From NCBI GenBank assembly GCA_040007395.1, contig JBDTVG010000242.1:5098-69097 (forward strand): a stretch of 64,000 nucleotides of DNA. The letters are read 5' to 3'. This document shows positions 62,332 through 64,000 of this stretch, one piece after another. The stretch is from DATGFK01 sp040007395 (lineage in GTDB: Bacteria; Chloroflexota; Anaerolineae; Aggregatilineales; UBA2796). Both the position numbers and the translations under genes were made by a program. The notes beneath the pieces were generated by a model, which saw only the letters and a program-made list of their open reading frames with translations, was not told where the DNA came from and ran no database searches. Position 1 is the first letter of the stretch, and the number at the start of each line of letters is the position of its first letter.

Positions 62332-63360
62332 ATGCCAAGCATCAAAGATGTTGCAAAAAGAGCCAGTGTTTCAGTGGCAACCGTTTCGCGCGTGTTCTCC
62401 AATGAGCCACACGTTCGTCCAGAGGTGCGCAACCTCGTGTTACGGGTTGCTGATGAATTGGGTTATCGACCTAACCGTATTGCCAGTAGTTTGCGGAAAC
62501 GAAGTTCAAGAGTGATCGGACTAATAATTCCCGATATTCGTAATCCGGTTTTCGTCGAAATCGCGCGGGCAATCGAAGATGTGGCAAATAGTCAAAATAT
62601 GAGCATTTTTCTTTGCAATACCGATGAAAAGCCTGCCAAAGAACAGATGTATCTTGAAACATTGCTGGATGAATTGGTTGCGGGGATCATTTTGGCACCA
62701 ACCCAAGAAACCATCGAACCTTTTGAATTTATCCTCAAAAGTCGTACCCCAATTGTATCTGTAGATCGACGTATCGACGGTGCCGTGATTGACTGTGTGC
62801 TAAGTGATAACGTTCAGTCGACACAGTTACTTACCAATCAATTGATAGGCAATGGCTATACACATATTGGTGCTGTGTTTGGATTGGAACATAGCACGAC
62901 AGGACGCGAACGCCTCCAGGGTTTTGAAGCAGCAATGAGGGAAAACAACCTTGAGATTGATCCAGATTTTGTACAGTTTATCCATCCTGCTGAAGTGGAA
63001 GGCGAAGAAATCGTAAGTCAATGGCTCCGTTCTGAAAACTGCCCAAATGCATTATTGACGGGAAATAGCCGCATCACGCTTGGGGCGATAAATGCCGTTA
63101 CAAAAGCGAAGCTTTCAATTCCCAATGACATCGCTTTGGCAGGTTTTGATGATGCAACGTGGATGCCAGTCGTCGGTTCTGGCATCACCGTAATTAGCCA
63201 ACCAACCTATGATATTGGACGGACCGCAGCCGAGCTTTTGTTTCAACGTATGTCGGACGCATCGCGCCCCGGGCGGGAAGTGGTTTTGAAAAGCAAGTTA
63301 ATCGTGCGAGGGTCGATTCACCCATTCCGCTCGTTCAACGGGCACGGGGATACGTGCTAA
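62332..63360 (+). CDS. LacI-family transcriptional regulator
   Basis: 342 residues. N-terminal helix-turn-helix MPSIKDVAKRASVSVATVSR and hinge (RPEVRNLVLRVADELGYRPN) followed by a type-I periplasmic-like ligand domain (VIGLIIPDIRNPVFVEIARAIEDVA, IALAGFDDATWMPVVGSGITVI, RTAAELLFQRM). It is divergent from the sugar ABC genes and almost certainly represses them and itself via the two operators. The inducer is not identifiable. Confidence 0.94.
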   Translation: MPSIKDVAKRASVSVATVSRVFSNEPHVRPEVRNLVLRVADELGYRPNRIASSLRKRSSRVIGLIIPDIRNPVFVEIARAIEDVANSQNMSIFLCNTDEKPAKEQMYLETLLDELVAGIILAPTQETIEPFEFILKSRTPIVSVDRRIDGAVIDCVLSDNVQSTQLLTNQLIGNGYTHIGAVFGLEHSTTGRERLQGFEAAMRENNLEIDPDFVQFIHPAEVEGEEIVSQWLRSENCPNALLTGNSRITLGAINAVTKAKLSIPNDIALAGFDDATWMPVVGSGITVISQPTYDIGRTAAELLFQRMSDASRPGREVVLKSKLIVRGSIHPFRSFNGHGDTC

Positions 63361-63388
63361 GTCCATATAACCAACGGGGAGGGCTAAT

Positions 63389-64000
63389 GTGATGTAGTCA
63401 TGAAACGCGCAACAGAGGGGGTTGCGAAGCCAAATTGGAGCGTGAACATGACTACCTAAATCATTAAGAGCCGGCTTTTCTGCTGTGTCGATGATGCGAT
63501 GCTAGATATTAAGACCCACGAGTTGCGCACCGATATGCTGTTTATGAAAGCTAGGAGTGGCGACGAGGAATGGCGGTCTGCTTTAGAAAGTGGTGAGCTG
63601 TCATGATCGGAATTTGCTGATTGGCATGGCGTTTGTCTAGGCTGTCTACTAGGGCAGTAGTACAAACCCGGCCCACGCGCACGAAAAAGGTGAGCGCATA
63701 GACTGCCTGTTAGACACGTCAGTGGTGAGCCGTGCGCGTCATGGGCGGGTCGCGAGGTAAAACCTCGCCACCTCACGCCGGTGGGGCTGATGCAGCGTAG
63801 GGCATCGGCATGGCGTACCCCGCCGACTTGCGTCACCTGAACGCTGAACTTCAAGCATAATGCAATTCTGCATTTGTCCCACCGAAGCGCCCAAGTGGAA
63901 ATCTCAACCAGTCCTTGCCCCAGACTTACACCGCATATCGGAAAGACACTAGTAGGGGAGCGCAAAAGAAATGAGCAAGAAAAGGGTACTATAAAAGGAC
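63389..64000 (+). ncRNA. Probable 5' part of a group II intron (RNA domains; runs off the window)
   Basis: Begins around gtgatgtagtcatg and contains paired gtagtcatg (63394-63402)/catgactac (63447-63455) and cgcaac/gttgcg inside it. The segment gcgaagccaaattggagcgt, then gaac and a later cctaaatcattaagagccgg, resembles domain I of bacterial group II introns. A stem-loop gcgaggt (63752-63758)/acctcgc (63762-63768) and an nggtgagccgtg-type segment follow. No protein frame is convincing in this region. The 3' domains and any reverse-transcriptase ORF would be beyond position 64000. Assignment is from motif memory, not a covariance search. Confidence 0.55.

Noticed and set aside
63456..63965. 169-codon minus-strand frame at the right edge
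   Set aside because: Composition and position fit the antisense of a structured RNA (group II-like); no protein motif.

Overview
The window reads as a chromosomal piece of a member of the Chloroflexota, probably Anaerolineae-like. This is inferred from gene style, not from a marker gene. The supporting traits are many polytopic glycosyltransferase-like proteins, SBBP and FG-GAP secreted proteins, a KimA-type potassium permease beside KdpD/KdpE-like regulators, a class E-like sortase, PIG-L deacetylases, and short dispersed repeats around a cctctccgcgaa core. Most genes are single-copy housekeeping or transport genes. I see no CRISPR array and no prophage.

Layout. 0-2.7 kb (minus): an envelope-modification group with a secreted hypothetical, a 51-residue DUF5989-type membrane peptide, an MBOAT acyltransferase and an SGNH-hydrolase-like gene cut by the window edge. 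3-9.2 kb (plus): a 5'-truncated BRO-family gene, a methyltransferase behind a near-consensus promoter, a sortase, a small membrane protein, a DUF4241-like protein and a large membrane glycosyltransferase-like protein. 9.2-16.3 kb: methylmalonyl-CoA epimerase, an AAA/STAND-like ATPase, trehalose synthase, and a cobalamin riboswitch driving a tight operon of a BtuF-like protein, CobO, a cupin, CobS and CobU. 16.4-24 kb: an orphan double-domain solute-binding protein, then KdpE, a KdpD-like kinase, a Usp protein and divergent KimA. 24-27.4 kb: small hypotheticals, a phosphoesterase, tRNA-Val(GAC), an ECF sigma factor and a DUF2892 protein. 27.7-32.4 kb: atpA-atpG-atpD-atpC without the FO or delta genes. 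32.7-41.3 kb: AraC regulator, GNAT, DprA, PIG-L deacetylase, a MarR/ABC-2 exporter operon, small membrane proteins, FabD and L32. 41.5-46.9 kb: two secreted repeat proteins that share a duplicated promoter, leader and signal-peptide cassette. 47-52.3 kb: MaoC, MurD, an esterase and a SpoIIE phosphatase. 52.3-58 kb: MBL hydrolase, PanB with a DUF2520 dehydrogenase and an alditol-oxidase-like enzyme, interspersed with remnants of at least two and perhaps three insertion sequences. 58-63.4 kb: SDR, and a sugar ABC operon (ATPase, permease, binding protein) divergent from a LacI regulator with two matching 14-bp operators. 63.4-64 kb: what looks like the 5' RNA portion of a group II intron running off the window.

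How it fits together. B12 salvage sits near a B12-linked enzyme (methylmalonyl-CoA epimerase). The potassium cluster combines Kdp-type signalling with a KimA importer instead of KdpFABC. The LacI/ABC unit is a self-contained, locally regulated sugar uptake module. I found no single locus that I can defend as a wholly new system. The most promising leads are the rearranged Kdp/Usp/KimA locus, the cupin inside the B12 riboswitch operon, the orphan fused solute-binding protein, the duplicated secretion cassette, the apparently ATA-initiated oxidase and the frameshifted small membrane protein.
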